Translations under genes and position numbers: made by a program
Notes under the pieces: model-generated
Databases searched by the model: none
What the model saw: the letters and a program-made list of their open reading frames with translations, nothing else
What the model was told of the DNA's origin: nothing
Assembly: GCF_011050055.1 (NCBI RefSeq)
Contig: NZ_DRGM01000076.1
Coordinates: 1-64,000 of the forward strand
DNA length: 64,000 nt
Reading direction: 5' to 3'
Source: Pseudoalteromonas prydzensis
Lineage (GTDB): Bacteria > Pseudomonadota > Gammaproteobacteria > Enterobacterales > Alteromonadaceae
Shown here: positions 9,939 through 19,444 of the stretch, piece after piece
How positions within the stretch are numbered: position 1 is the first letter of the stretch
Layout: each line of letters starts with the position of its first letter

Positions 9939-10439
9939 ATGAAAAACAAACATAAATTACAAATAGTTATACTTTCAATTGCATTGATGGGTGGGTGTAA
10001 AAAAAATGCAACGCAAGTTGATAGAGGTGATGAAACAGTCAATTCAAGTGCATTAAAAGAACAAGAGCAAGCTCTTAACTCTTCGAAAAAGCAGCATAAC
10101 CCTGTCGAAAAGCAATTAATCAGCAAATCCATTAATAATAATGGGGATAAAATTAGCTATAAAACAGATAAATTACTCAAAGGGACAATCGTTTTTAATC
10201 ATGCAACAGCAGAGCAAGGCATTGTTACAGGGACAGTTTTCATCACTTTGAGAGACGATATACTGCCATTGGAACTTAAAAATACATACGATGTTAAAAA
10301 AGTTACAAAGCATACGTATCGATTTTTAGTCGATAAAAATACCGACTTAAAATTAACTATAAGTGATTTAAAACAATTTGCATCTATTGAAAGTACTGAA
10401 ATCGCTGTTAACTACTCACCGATAGAAGAGCAATTTTAA
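9939..10439 (+). CDS. Small lipoprotein divergent from the M36 protease
   Basis: A 166-residue protein with a lipoprotein signal (lipobox LMGGC, Cys20, followed by Lys-Lys, which favours the outer membrane). A low-complexity Gln/Ser/Asn/Lys linker (21-75) leads to a compact C-terminal domain (about 85-166: GTVFITLRDD, YRFLVD, ISDLKQFASI, IAVNYSPIE). The strand-helix-strand pattern of that domain is reminiscent of protease propeptide/I9-type inhibitor folds, but this is judged by eye. It is transcribed divergently from the M36 protease over a 134-base spacer and ends next to the stop of the dipeptidase gene. I do not recognise the family. A chaperone or inhibitor of the neighbouring protease is an inference only. 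Confidence 0.7.
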   Translation: MKNKHKLQIVILSIALMGGCKKNATQVDRGDETVNSSALKEQEQALNSSKKQHNPVEKQLISKSINNNGDKISYKTDKLLKGTIVFNHATAEQGIVTGTVFITLRDDILPLELKNTYDVKKVTKHTYRFLVDKNTDLKLTISDLKQFASIESTEIAVNYSPIEEQF

Positions 10440-11153
10440 TCACTGCACCACAAAATCAAAATAGGTATTCGGGTAGGCTTGTGGCTGATAGGTAAAATGC
10501 CACCACTCCATAGCGTAAGGCGAAAATCCAGCGGCCAGCATAAGATTTTTTAACTTATACCTATTCGCTTGTTGTTCTGGGGTTACACGCGGATCGTCGG
10601 TATTTGAAATGGTATCGAACATATCAAACAGCGAGCCCATATTAAGCGCTTTACCTTGGCTATCCGTCAAAGTTAAATCAATCGTTGAGCCGCGGCTGTG
10701 GCCTGATTTAGCCGCGATGTAGTCACCTAGCAACTGGTCTTTACCTAAGTTGGGATAATACGCGGCTTTGGTTTTTGTGTCGGTTTCGTCATTAACCCAG
10801 CGCACAAAGTGATCTACCGCACGTTGCGGCCGATAACAATCATAAATTTTAAAATTATAACCAGCTTGCTCCGCCTGAGAATGTGCTTTTAGCAGCGCTG
10901 CAGCTGCTGTTTTATGGAGTAAGCATTTAGGCGCGTTATAACCTGCAATTGGCTCACCGACAAAGTTTCGCTCGCTAAAGTAGCGGATATCAAATAATGC
11001 GGTCGGTATTAAGGTTGCCACATCAACAAACTCACTGCGATGGCTTTGAGCCGGGTCAACATTTGTATTGTTAGCTTCGCTGGCAATTGCCGCACAACTA
11101 AACGTACCAACACCCAGCAGTGAGATTAATTTAAAACTGATATTTAACAACAT
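10440..11153 (-). CDS. ddpX: D-alanyl-D-alanine dipeptidase (VanX/DdpX family, M15D)
   Basis: A zinc dipeptidase that splits D-Ala-D-Ala into two D-Ala. A 237-residue protein with an N-terminal signal peptide (1-24, ending IASEA). The family fingerprint is complete: YDCYRPQRAVDHF, then SGHSRGSTIDLTL with zinc ligands His and Asp, and EWWHFTY near the C-terminus with catalytic Glu and the third zinc ligand. Export points to periplasmic use of cell-wall dipeptide rather than vancomycin resistance, since no vanHA genes are nearby. The product D-Ala could feed the D-amino-acid aminotransferase encoded at 21.8 kb. Confidence 0.9.
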   Translation of the reverse strand: MLLNISFKLISLLGVGTFSCAAIASEANNTNVDPAQSHRSEFVDVATLIPTALFDIRYFSERNFVGEPIAGYNAPKCLLHKTAAAALLKAHSQAEQAGYNFKIYDCYRPQRAVDHFVRWVNDETDTKTKAAYYPNLGKDQLLGDYIAAKSGHSRGSTIDLTLTDSQGKALNMGSLFDMFDTISNTDDPRVTPEQQANRYKLKNLMLAAGFSPYAMEWWHFTYQPQAYPNTYFDFVVQ

Positions 11154-11274
11154 AGTTGTGGCTTTGAATATTAAAAACAGGCTATTAATATTGCATAATT
11201 AAAAACCATTGCCAATAAATTATTCCATGGAACTTGACATAAAAATAAAATCAGCGGAATACTCTATCAGCATA

Positions 11275-12873
11275 TTATTGCTGTTCGACAAACTCAGATT
11301 GGATAAGCTGAGAATCAATAATACACCGATTACGACCCGTTTTTTTCGCTTTGTATAAAGCCTGATCCGCCTGTTTGAGTATATCTTCAACACTTAATTG
11401 CATTAGTGGCCAGCCAGATATACCTATCGATATGTTGATACTTCCTACTGGTTCGATGATTGTTTCTGATACCCGCATACGTAGTCGTTCCGCGAGTAAA
11501 TAAGCTGATTTGGCGTTAATATTAGGTAATATAACAATAAACTCTTCACCCCCCGTACGTGCAACAAAATCATTTTCACGGGTTACATCAACAATAATTT
11601 TAGCCAACGACTGTAAAACAATATCACCAATATCATGGCCAAATTCATCATTCACACGTTTAAAAAAATCAATATCGATAGCAAGCACAGTGAATGGCGT
11701 TTGCTGTAAAGTGAGTTGCTCTAACATGAGCTCCAGACTACGTCGATTATGCAAGCCTGTAAGGGGATCTGTTTGTGCTTCATGTTTTAATAAACCAATC
11801 TGGTTTTGTAATAAACCAACCCCTTTTAGCATCGCTAAACGCAGTTCAGAGCTTTCATAATACCAAGAGCGTACTTGCTTTAACTGCTGCGATGTAGACG
11901 GGTTATCAAGTGTTTTTGCGGTTTCTGCTAGTTGCCGTAAAGGCTTTGCAATTAACCGAGCTAACACCCAAATAAACACAAAGGTTGCCAATCCAACCGG
12001 CAGAGTTCGATATAAAACATTCATCATTAAATCGTCTAATGGCGCAAATGTAGCGTCTAATGGTCGTTGCGTAACAATGCCCCAAGAAGCACTTTTTAAT
12101 GGTGCATAACCTGCCAACATCACTATGTTTTGACTATTGGTTAACTGCCTAGTGCCACTTTCACCTCTTAGCACCGCTTCGATCACTGGATTGTTAAAAA
12201 CTTGCTCACCGACCCGAGAAACATCTGGGTGATAAAGTAAGCGTCTACTTTTATCAACTACATAAATATAGGAACCGTCTTTATGAAAATGTACTTGCAG
12301 TAAGTCATGTAAAATTCCTTTTTGCTTGAGATATAAGGTCCCTCCTATATAGCCAAGGTATTCATTTTGAAGGTTAAATATAGGATGCGAAATAAATATT
12401 ATGAGGTTGCCGGTGACAGAAATATAAGGCTCACTGATCATTGGTTTTTTATACGCCAACGCTTGTTTTGCACCATCACTTTCTAATAGTTGCCCTTTTA
12501 TCTTTAGACTCAATGGCGAAAGTCCTAATACCACACCATTTTTATCGACGATCACCGTTGAGTTAAAGCTATCAGTTTGCAACCTAAGTCGCTGCGCCTC
12601 TTGCGCGAGCGTGTTTGCATCATTAAATTCAGTCGCAAGGACTTTTGCTGAATAAGCGAGTTGCTGTTGCGATGCCAATAAAAACCGATCCGTTGCAGAG
12701 ACGAGTTTAGCCGCATACGCATTATGATTTTTTAAGGTCTGGGATTGCAGTTGCTGCTTTTGTACTTGGTAGCTGGAATAAAAGCTATTTAAAAAGGTGA
12801 TCATCGTCACTGAAATAGCTAAAAACAAGATTAATTTTTTTAAATCAAGGTTGATATTAATAAGGCTTCGCAA
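11275..12873 (-). CDS. Membrane diguanylate cyclase with Cache sensor domain
   Basis: Makes cyclic di-GMP from two GTP. Transmembrane helix about 13-31, periplasmic double-Cache (dCache) domain about 38-285 with VDKSRRLLYHPD, second helix about 293-315, short linker, then GGDEF domain about 370-525 starting TDPLTGLHNRRSLE. The active-site motif is GGEEF (441-445), and the inhibitory I-site REND lies five residues before it, so product feedback is expected. The start is TTG; no better start exists because the first helix begins at once. No EAL domain. The ligand of the Cache domain is unknown; the neighbourhood of cell-wall and D-amino acid genes makes an amino acid ligand possible. Confidence 0.93.
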   Translation of the reverse strand: MRSLININLDLKKLILFLAISVTMITFLNSFYSSYQVQKQQLQSQTLKNHNAYAAKLVSATDRFLLASQQQLAYSAKVLATEFNDANTLAQEAQRLRLQTDSFNSTVIVDKNGVVLGLSPLSLKIKGQLLESDGAKQALAYKKPMISEPYISVTGNLIIFISHPIFNLQNEYLGYIGGTLYLKQKGILHDLLQVHFHKDGSYIYVVDKSRRLLYHPDVSRVGEQVFNNPVIEAVLRGESGTRQLTNSQNIVMLAGYAPLKSASWGIVTQRPLDATFAPLDDLMMNVLYRTLPVGLATFVFIWVLARLIAKPLRQLAETAKTLDNPSTSQQLKQVRSWYYESSELRLAMLKGVGLLQNQIGLLKHEAQTDPLTGLHNRRSLELMLEQLTLQQTPFTVLAIDIDFFKRVNDEFGHDIGDIVLQSLAKIIVDVTRENDFVARTGGEEFIVILPNINAKSAYLLAERLRMRVSETIIEPVGSINISIGISGWPLMQLSVEDILKQADQALYKAKKTGRNRCIIDSQLIQSEFVEQQ

Positions 12874-13175
12874 AATAGGTCTTCTCTATGCTGGCCTTGT
12901 ATTTCCTTGGCGATTATCTAAACAACCCATACTAGCAAGTTACTTTCACCAGCTCCAATTCAATTTGCTCTAAACTTGATTTAGCACAAGTTAACAGTGT
13001 ATTTATTAACTTTTACTTGTTTTAATCGCTTACGCCAAGCGATTGCTGTTTCCCCCCATGCAAAAATCGACTCATAAGCTGGCGTCTTTTTAACAAAATA
13101 AGTGAAGAAAATTTACCTTGCGCCAAAAGAATAAATTATTACAATGAGTAGATAAATAACAAATAAAAGAACATT
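12874..13175. other. Divergent promoter region, cyclase / NagX-like gene
   Basis: An AT-rich 302-base gap between divergent genes. It must hold both promoters. No RNA gene, repeat or convincing operator was seen. Confidence 0.4.
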
Positions 13176-14366
13176 ATGGTTAAACATCACTGCCAAAAAA
13201 TATTACAGCAATTACCCAGTCATCGGTTGCTCGCCTTAGACGTGATGCGAGGGCTGACTATCGCGGCGATGATTTTAGTTAATAACCCAGGAAGTTGGTT
13301 ATATCTATACTGGCCGCTTAAACATGCTGATTGGCATGGCCTCACACCCACTGATTTAATTTTCCCATTTTTTATTTTTATTGTTGGGATGTCGATCACG
13401 CTATCGGTTAATGCCATGCAGGCCAAAGCAATTACCAAGCAAAGCATACTCAGAGCTGGCGTAATACGTACGCTAAAGCTAATTGCATTAGGTTGGTTTT
13501 TAGCCCTGTTTTACTACAATTTTCGCGACCCTAATTTCAGCTGGCTAGATGAACGTTTAGCAGGTATTAGGATCATGGGCGTTTTACAACGCATCGGTCT
13601 AGTTTATCTCGTTGCCTTAGCTTGTTACCTTTATATAAAACCAAGGTATATTGCACTCACCTTTGTTAGCTTATTAATCGGGTACGGCACATTAATGGTA
13701 TATATGCCCTATTCATTGCCTAACGGCGAAATCGTTAAAGGGCTGTGGTTACATGGTAATAATCTCAGCGCTTGGCTCGATAATTTACTACTTGGCGCAC
13801 AACATGTTTACTATGCCAATGCTGAGCCTTTGCCGTTTGATCCTGAAGGTCTACTCTCAACCTTACCAGCCATAGCAACGGCGTTATCAGGGGTATTATG
13901 CGGATACTATATAAGTACTGAAAAAAACCTTGGCAAACAAGTCAAAATATTTACCATAGTGGCTATTACAAGCATTGTTTGCGGGTGCTTACTTTCATTT
14001 TTAACACCAATAAATAAAGCGCTATGGACGCCAAGCTATGTAATGATCAGCTCAGGACTCGCGATGTTGTGCTATGCACTGTGTAGCTATATTCTCGATA
14101 TTCGTAAAGTTCGCTTATGGAGTGCGCCTTTTTTAGTGTTTGGTGCCAATGCGATTTTATTTTTTATGTTTGCCGGTGTGATTGCACGTATTCTAATTAT
14201 GATCCCGGTTGGCGAAACGAGCTTAAAAGGTGTTATTTTTAGCAAAGCCCTGCAACCACTGTTAGGCAATTATTTAGGCTCATTTACCTTTTCATTGCTG
14301 TTTTTATCGCTTTCTTATTTAGTGATGTATGCCTGCTATAAACGCGGTATTTTTTGGAAAGTCTAA
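13176..14366 (+). CDS. nagX: NagX-like transmembrane acyltransferase (DUF5009)
   Basis: A 396-residue polytopic inner-membrane protein of the heparan-alpha-glucosaminide N-acetyltransferase-like family (COG4299, DUF5009). The N-terminal signature LALDVMRGLTIAAMILVNNPG and HGLTPTDLIFPFFIFIVGMS is characteristic, followed by about ten hydrophobic helices. In Shewanella and relatives nagX sits in N-acetylglucosamine utilisation clusters; here an exported GH3 beta-N-acetylhexosaminidase lies 3 kb away, which fits amino-sugar metabolism. The exact acyl acceptor is not established. It is convergent with the next gene and the two share a small hairpin. Confidence 0.85.
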   Translation: MVKHHCQKILQQLPSHRLLALDVMRGLTIAAMILVNNPGSWLYLYWPLKHADWHGLTPTDLIFPFFIFIVGMSITLSVNAMQAKAITKQSILRAGVIRTLKLIALGWFLALFYYNFRDPNFSWLDERLAGIRIMGVLQRIGLVYLVALACYLYIKPRYIALTFVSLLIGYGTLMVYMPYSLPNGEIVKGLWLHGNNLSAWLDNLLLGAQHVYYANAEPLPFDPEGLLSTLPAIATALSGVLCGYYISTEKNLGKQVKIFTIVAITSIVCGCLLSFLTPINKALWTPSYVMISSGLAMLCYALCSYILDIRKVRLWSAPFLVFGANAILFFMFAGVIARILIMIPVGETSLKGVIFSKALQPLLGNYLGSFTFSLLFLSLSYLVMYACYKRGIFWKV

Positions 14367-14382
14367 GCCTCATTAAGAGGCT
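14366..14382. terminator. Short hairpin between convergent nagX and dld
   Basis: AGCCTC / GAGGCT with loop ATTAA overlaps the stop codons of both genes. There is no long T-tract, so terminator strength is doubtful. Confidence 0.4.
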
Positions 14383-17237
14383 ACTTGGCTCACTTTATCC
14401 AGTAAATACAACACGGATTGATAATTAACGCCGCTGTGTTGGGTTAAGCCAATTTCACAGCTGCGACTATTAGAAATCCCCGAGCTGCAATTATTAGGCA
14501 CTTGGCTGCGCAGTGTTTTTAATGCATTAGCGTTTAGCTCTGGTAAGTTAAAGCCTTTATCGCCGGCAAAACCACAACATTCAATATCGGCTGGAATAAT
14601 CACCTCACTGCAACACGCTTTTGCTACATCCACCAATTGCTGTTCGCTGCCACGGCGTTTACTGCTGCACGTGACATGCAGCATTACCGGCTCTGATTGT
14701 GCTGTGAGCGTTAATTTAGGCAGTAAATATTGGTAAGCAAATTCGGCGCTTTCAAGCACAGTTAAGCCGCGCTGTTGCGCTGCTGCTGAGGTGGTTAACG
14801 CACATGGGCTGGCGTCAAAAATAATCGGATAACGGCCATGTTCAGAAAGTTGTTCAGCAATAGTGAGTAGCTGTTCAGCCTTGCTGGTTGCTTGTTTCGG
14901 CAAGCCTTTACTCGCAAATGGCATACCGCAGCATAGCTCGTTGACTTGCTCTGGTAGTAATAATTCAATTCCTGCTTTGCTCGTTAAACTGTGCATGACT
15001 TGCATGATTGAGCGTTGATCCAGCGCAGTTTCATCTGGGGCAAAGACGCGACTAGCACAGCTTGGCAAGTACACCACTTTATCAAGCTGCGTTGATGCAA
15101 TGTCGTTACGGTTAATTGGCTGCTCACCTCGCGGCCACGCGGAATAATAAAGCGGTGTGCCAAGCAACTTGTTTGCAGGTTTAGTTAAGCTGCGCAGCAT
15201 TGGCGCACCAATAATATTACGTATCACAGCCAGACTGGTTAAGCCAAACCGTGCCGTGCTGGCAACTGCTGCAAAGTGTTTTACCGCAAAATTAGCCGCG
15301 TAACGGGCTGTTTTATTATCGCGTAATTGCTGTGTTCGTAATGACTTAATAAATTCGCCTGTATTGATCCCAACCGGGCACTTCATGCCACATAATCCGG
15401 TTGCGGCGCAGCTGTCTATGCCTAAGTATTGAAAGTCATTTTCAATACTTTTTAATTGCCGATTAAGTTGCTGTTTAACGCTTAAGTCGTCGGTTATGGC
15501 TAATGTATTAACTAATTCAGTGCGGCGCCGCCATAAGGTGATCCGCTGGCGAGGCGTTAAGGTCAGCCCTTTTGATGGGCAGACTGTTTCGCAAAAACCA
15601 CACTCAATACATTTGTCGATGATGTCGTCGCTGCTGGGCATGGATTTTAAATGTTGGATGTGGCAATTTTCATCTGCATTGATGATCACCCCTGGGTTTA
15701 AGATATTATCTTCATCAAACAGTTGCTTAATACGCTGCATCACCGCAAAACCATCAGCCCCCCACTCGGTGGCCACAAACGGTGCCATATTACGCCCTGT
15801 GCCATGCTCGGCTTTTAATGAACCATTCAGCTCTACCGCAACCAATTGCGATACATCCTGCATAAATTGCTCATAACGCGCTACTTGCGCTGGTGTATCA
15901 AAAGCTTGAGTAAACACAAAGTGCAAATTACCTGCTAACGCATGACCAAAAATAATCGCTTCATCGTAGCTGTATTTATCAAATAACTGGTGCAGTGCCT
16001 GCACGCCTTGCGCTAACACGTCCAGTTCAAACGCCACGTCTTCGATGATCACTGTGGTGCCATTCTCTCGTACAGCCCCTACAGCAGGAAAAGTTCCTTT
16101 ACGAATATTCCACAAAAGCGCATTGCGTTTTACATCCGTTGAAAACGCCATTGTCACTAATTGATGAGCGCTGAATTTTGCCACTAGTTCATCAACTTGT
16201 TGTTGTAAATCAGCCAACTTAACGGCATCTTCCGCGCGCACCTCAATCAGTAGTGCCGCGCTATCGGCTGGATAACTGTGTACATCTTTAGGCATAATGG
16301 CATGTTGTGCCACCGATATCAGTGAGCGTTTATCCAGTAACTCAACCGCCGCGACATCCAAGCTTGCCAGCTGTTTTACCAATTCACAGACTTGGCTTAT
16401 ATCGTCAAAAATAATAAACGCGGTGCTTTTATGGGCATGTTCAACCACCGTATGATAAGTAATATCAGCAATGAATCCGAGTGTGCCTTCCGAGCCAATC
16501 ATTAAATGTTTAATAATTTCAATGGGATCTTGGTAATCAAGTAACGCATTTAGGCCATAACCAGTGGTATTTTTTAACCGATATTTATGCGCAATGCGCT
16601 GCGCTAACTGAGGATTACTGCTGACCTCGTGGGCAAGTTCAGTGATATCCTTAATAAACTGCTGATGAGTTTGTAAAAATTCAGCACGACTTTGCTGACA
16701 ACGGGTATCAAGTACTGCGCCGTCAGCGAAGATTAAGGTCATGTCCTTTACTGTATGGTAACTATTTTGTGCAACCCCACAACACATACCAGAGGAGTTA
16801 TTAGCCGCCATACCGGCAATTTTACAACTATTGATTGAGGCCGGATCAGGGCCAATTTTACGGCCAAAAGGGGCCAGCAACTGATTAACGCGAGCACCAA
16901 TAATGGCAGGCTCTAAGCGAATAGTATGACCTTGGTTTTCAATTTCATAACCTGACCATGAGTCGGCAAGTAATACCAACACTGAGTCAGTGATAGCTTG
17001 CCCAGATAAACTGGTGCCCGCGGCGCGAAAAGTAATCGCGATTTTATGCGTGGCGGCGGCACTAATAACTTGTTGCGCTTGACGTTGATCGCTAACTAAT
17101 ACCACTAATTGCGGCACTAAACGATAGAAACTAGCATCGGTGCCAAAAGCATAGCGCCTAGCGTAATCTTCAATAAACGCCGAGGCAGGCAGCTTATCAC
17201 TGAGTTGTTGTTGAAATAGTGTCAGTGCTGTTGCCAT
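14373..17237 (-). CDS. dld-II: FAD/Fe-S D-lactate dehydrogenase, Dld-II type
   Basis: A 954-residue oxidoreductase joining a FAD-binding domain and a ferredoxin/CCG domain in one chain, the layout of the Shewanella Dld-II respiratory D-lactate dehydrogenase. FAD_binding_4 about 40-200 (FRAAGTSLSGQA), FAD-oxidase C-terminal domain about 220-515 (HGTGRNMAPF), a 4Fe-4S motif CIECGFCETVC from Cys543, a second cluster around CAATGLCGMKC, and two CCG motifs (CCGMPF, CCGFAGDKGF). It should pass electrons from D-lactate to quinone at the membrane. The related YdiJ proteins (about 1020 residues) act on D-2-hydroxyglutarate, so a different D-2-hydroxyacid substrate is possible. Monocistronic. Confidence 0.88.
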   Translation of the reverse strand: MATALTLFQQQLSDKLPASAFIEDYARRYAFGTDASFYRLVPQLVVLVSDQRQAQQVISAAATHKIAITFRAAGTSLSGQAITDSVLVLLADSWSGYEIENQGHTIRLEPAIIGARVNQLLAPFGRKIGPDPASINSCKIAGMAANNSSGMCCGVAQNSYHTVKDMTLIFADGAVLDTRCQQSRAEFLQTHQQFIKDITELAHEVSSNPQLAQRIAHKYRLKNTTGYGLNALLDYQDPIEIIKHLMIGSEGTLGFIADITYHTVVEHAHKSTAFIIFDDISQVCELVKQLASLDVAAVELLDKRSLISVAQHAIMPKDVHSYPADSAALLIEVRAEDAVKLADLQQQVDELVAKFSAHQLVTMAFSTDVKRNALLWNIRKGTFPAVGAVRENGTTVIIEDVAFELDVLAQGVQALHQLFDKYSYDEAIIFGHALAGNLHFVFTQAFDTPAQVARYEQFMQDVSQLVAVELNGSLKAEHGTGRNMAPFVATEWGADGFAVMQRIKQLFDEDNILNPGVIINADENCHIQHLKSMPSSDDIIDKCIECGFCETVCPSKGLTLTPRQRITLWRRRTELVNTLAITDDLSVKQQLNRQLKSIENDFQYLGIDSCAATGLCGMKCPVGINTGEFIKSLRTQQLRDNKTARYAANFAVKHFAAVASTARFGLTSLAVIRNIIGAPMLRSLTKPANKLLGTPLYYSAWPRGEQPINRNDIASTQLDKVVYLPSCASRVFAPDETALDQRSIMQVMHSLTSKAGIELLLPEQVNELCCGMPFASKGLPKQATSKAEQLLTIAEQLSEHGRYPIIFDASPCALTTSAAAQQRGLTVLESAEFAYQYLLPKLTLTAQSEPVMLHVTCSSKRRGSEQQLVDVAKACCSEVIIPADIECCGFAGDKGFNLPELNANALKTLRSQVPNNCSSGISNSRSCEIGLTQHSGVNYQSVLYLLDKVSQVAS

Positions 17238-17554
17238 TATTTGCCCCTTTGCGTTCTATTAATTAACTCGCTTGGCGACCCACCAAGCATTATGGAATAT
17301 ATTATTACTTGAAATAAGAGCGAATTACCATTAATAAAAGCCTATGTAATATTAATTTTTTTCATCTAAATAACTATTACGCCTTAATATTTATGTAATG
17401 TTAAGGCAAGCATGTGATTCGTCGGTGGTTTTTGCAGTTCTGAAAAAAAACCGTTAACGTGGCAAAAATATGTTGTATTTTAATCCAAAATGGCATTACC
17501 ATCAGGAATAAAATATTCACAATTAAAATAAGCAATTCAGCTTTGGAGCCTACT
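17238..17554. other. Intergenic region with inverted repeat, dld / GH3 operon
   Basis: Holds the promoters of the divergent dld gene and the GH3 operon. A perfect inverted repeat GCCTTAA-N13-TTAAGGC lies at 17381-17407, placed between the genes where an operator would be. An open frame continues upstream of the chosen GH3 start to 17459 but has no ribosome-binding site. Confidence 0.5.
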
Positions 17555-19429
17555 GTGTTAAATAAGTTTGCCATATCATCAATTCTCTTTGGATTAGGGT
17601 GTTTATTACCAATGAAATCGACCTTTGCAGCGACCAATTTAACCCTTGAGCAACAGCTTGGCCAAAAGCTGATGCTCGATTTTCGTTATTATTGTGAGCA
17701 AGACAGCGAGCACACACCTGAGCAAAAATGCCGCAATGCAGTGACTGAATTACCTGCAGATTTAGCCAAACTGATCACTAAACATAATATTGGTGGTGTG
17801 ATTTTATTTGCTGAAAATATCGATAATATTGCACAAATCGTTAAATTAAATAATGCGATGCAGCAAGCTGCAGCACAGTCGAGCTTAGGTGCACCGCTAT
17901 TTATCTCAATTGACCAAGAAGGCGGACGTGTTGCACGTATTCCTCGTGATGTCGCCACCTCATTTACCGGTAATATGTCAATTGGCGCAAGTTATGCGGT
18001 TCACGGCACCAAGTTTGCTACACAATCTGCGCAAGTGATTGCAGATGAATTAAAAGCCATTGGTGTTAATGTTAACTACGCACCGACTGTTGATGTCAAT
18101 ATGAATCCTGATAACCCGGTTATTAATGTACGCTCATATGGTGAAGATCCGACACTAGTGAGCATCTTAGGCGGCGCACAAGTTGCTGGTTTTGAAAGCA
18201 ATGGCGTAATTACCTCACTGAAGCATTTTCCGGGTCACGGCGATACCAACGTGGATAGTCATACTGGCTTACCAAAAGTAATGCATGACAAAGAAACTAT
18301 TTGGGAAAAAGATTTACCGCCATTTCAATCGATCATAAAAAATCAAAACCCAGGCATGATCATGACTGCGCATATTCAATACCCTGCACTGGATAGCAGT
18401 ACTTTTGTTAGTAAAGATGGCAAAACCATGATCAAACCCGCCACCATGTCGCATAAAATCATCAGCGAATTATTACGTGATGAAATGGGCTATCAAGGTG
18501 TGGTGATCACTGATGCGCTAGATATGGCCGGTATTAGCCACTTTTTTGAGCCAATCGAAGCGGTTGTGAATACCTTTGCCGCGGGTGTCGATATTGCATT
18601 AATGCCGATTGAAATTCGCAGTCGAAAAGATTTAGTGGTACTTGATCAACTCATTACTCGCTTAGTCAGTGAAGTTAAAAACGGTAATTTAAACGCCGAT
18701 GAAGTCGCCACATCGGCACAACGCATCATCAATTTAAAAAATAAATTTAAACTCTCGACTGAACTTGACGAATCAGTAGCCATGCAAAAAGCGCAGCTTA
18801 TTTTAGGTGATGAAAGCCATCGTAACATAGAAGCTGAACTAGCACTTGCTGCCATTACTGAAGTTAAAAATGACCAGCACACTTTACCAATTAAGCTGAG
18901 CACGAACAGTAAAGTACATATCATCATGCCCGATACCCGTAAGTGTCTCGCGTTACAGCAAGCAATGCAGGAACACACGCAGCAGCTCGTTTCGTTTAGT
19001 TGTACCAGCTTGCAAGGCTTTGAACCGATTGCAACATTAAAAGCGCTTAACGAAGCAGATATCATCATCGCGGGTCATGCTTCACCAAATCAAAGTGCGG
19101 TTGAAGTGGGAGGGATGGATGATCTCTCAGACAATCCAAGCTTCGCGATTGCTCAAGCAGAACAAGGTCCGGCACTTGAAAAACTGCTTCAGCAAGCGCA
19201 ACAGGCCAATAAGAAAACCGTTTTTGTGAGCTTGCGGGCACCGTATGATATTGCCACATTTGGCCAATATGCGGATGCAATTTTAGCAACTTATGCGTAT
19301 AACATAGATGTAGATAATAATGTTAAAGTAGCAGGACCGGCTTTTACAGCCCTTGCAAAAGTACTAGTTGGGAAAAAACCAGCACAAGGTACTTTACCTG
19401 TTACCGTAAACGGCATTAATAACAACTAA
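17555..19429 (+). CDS. Exported GH3 beta-N-acetylhexosaminidase
   Basis: A glycoside hydrolase family 3 enzyme related to NagZ that removes terminal N-acetylglucosamine from chitin oligomers or cell-wall fragments. I place the start at GTG 17555, preceded by GGAG at 17545-17548, because it begins a clean signal peptide (LNKFAISSILFGLGCLLP, cleavage near TFAA). NagZ itself is cytoplasmic and about 340 residues; this protein has 624, with the GH3 C-terminal domain present. Motifs: SIDQEGGRVARI, KHFPGHGDTNVDSHTGLP (catalytic His loop of the NagZ type) and VITDALDMAGI (nucleophile Asp). First gene of a five-gene operon; 15 bases separate it from the next gene. Confidence 0.9.
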   Translation: MLNKFAISSILFGLGCLLPMKSTFAATNLTLEQQLGQKLMLDFRYYCEQDSEHTPEQKCRNAVTELPADLAKLITKHNIGGVILFAENIDNIAQIVKLNNAMQQAAAQSSLGAPLFISIDQEGGRVARIPRDVATSFTGNMSIGASYAVHGTKFATQSAQVIADELKAIGVNVNYAPTVDVNMNPDNPVINVRSYGEDPTLVSILGGAQVAGFESNGVITSLKHFPGHGDTNVDSHTGLPKVMHDKETIWEKDLPPFQSIIKNQNPGMIMTAHIQYPALDSSTFVSKDGKTMIKPATMSHKIISELLRDEMGYQGVVITDALDMAGISHFFEPIEAVVNTFAAGVDIALMPIEIRSRKDLVVLDQLITRLVSEVKNGNLNADEVATSAQRIINLKNKFKLSTELDESVAMQKAQLILGDESHRNIEAELALAAITEVKNDQHTLPIKLSTNSKVHIIMPDTRKCLALQQAMQEHTQQLVSFSCTSLQGFEPIATLKALNEADIIIAGHASPNQSAVEVGGMDDLSDNPSFAIAQAEQGPALEKLLQQAQQANKKTVFVSLRAPYDIATFGQYADAILATYAYNIDVDNNVKVAGPAFTALAKVLVGKKPAQGTLPVTVNGINNN

Positions 19430-19444
19430 GTTTAAGAGGATACT

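Noticed and set aside
10440-11153. Vancomycin resistance VanX
   Set aside because: Same family, but exported, single, and without vanH, vanA, vanR or vanS nearby; a dipeptide-scavenging role is more likely.
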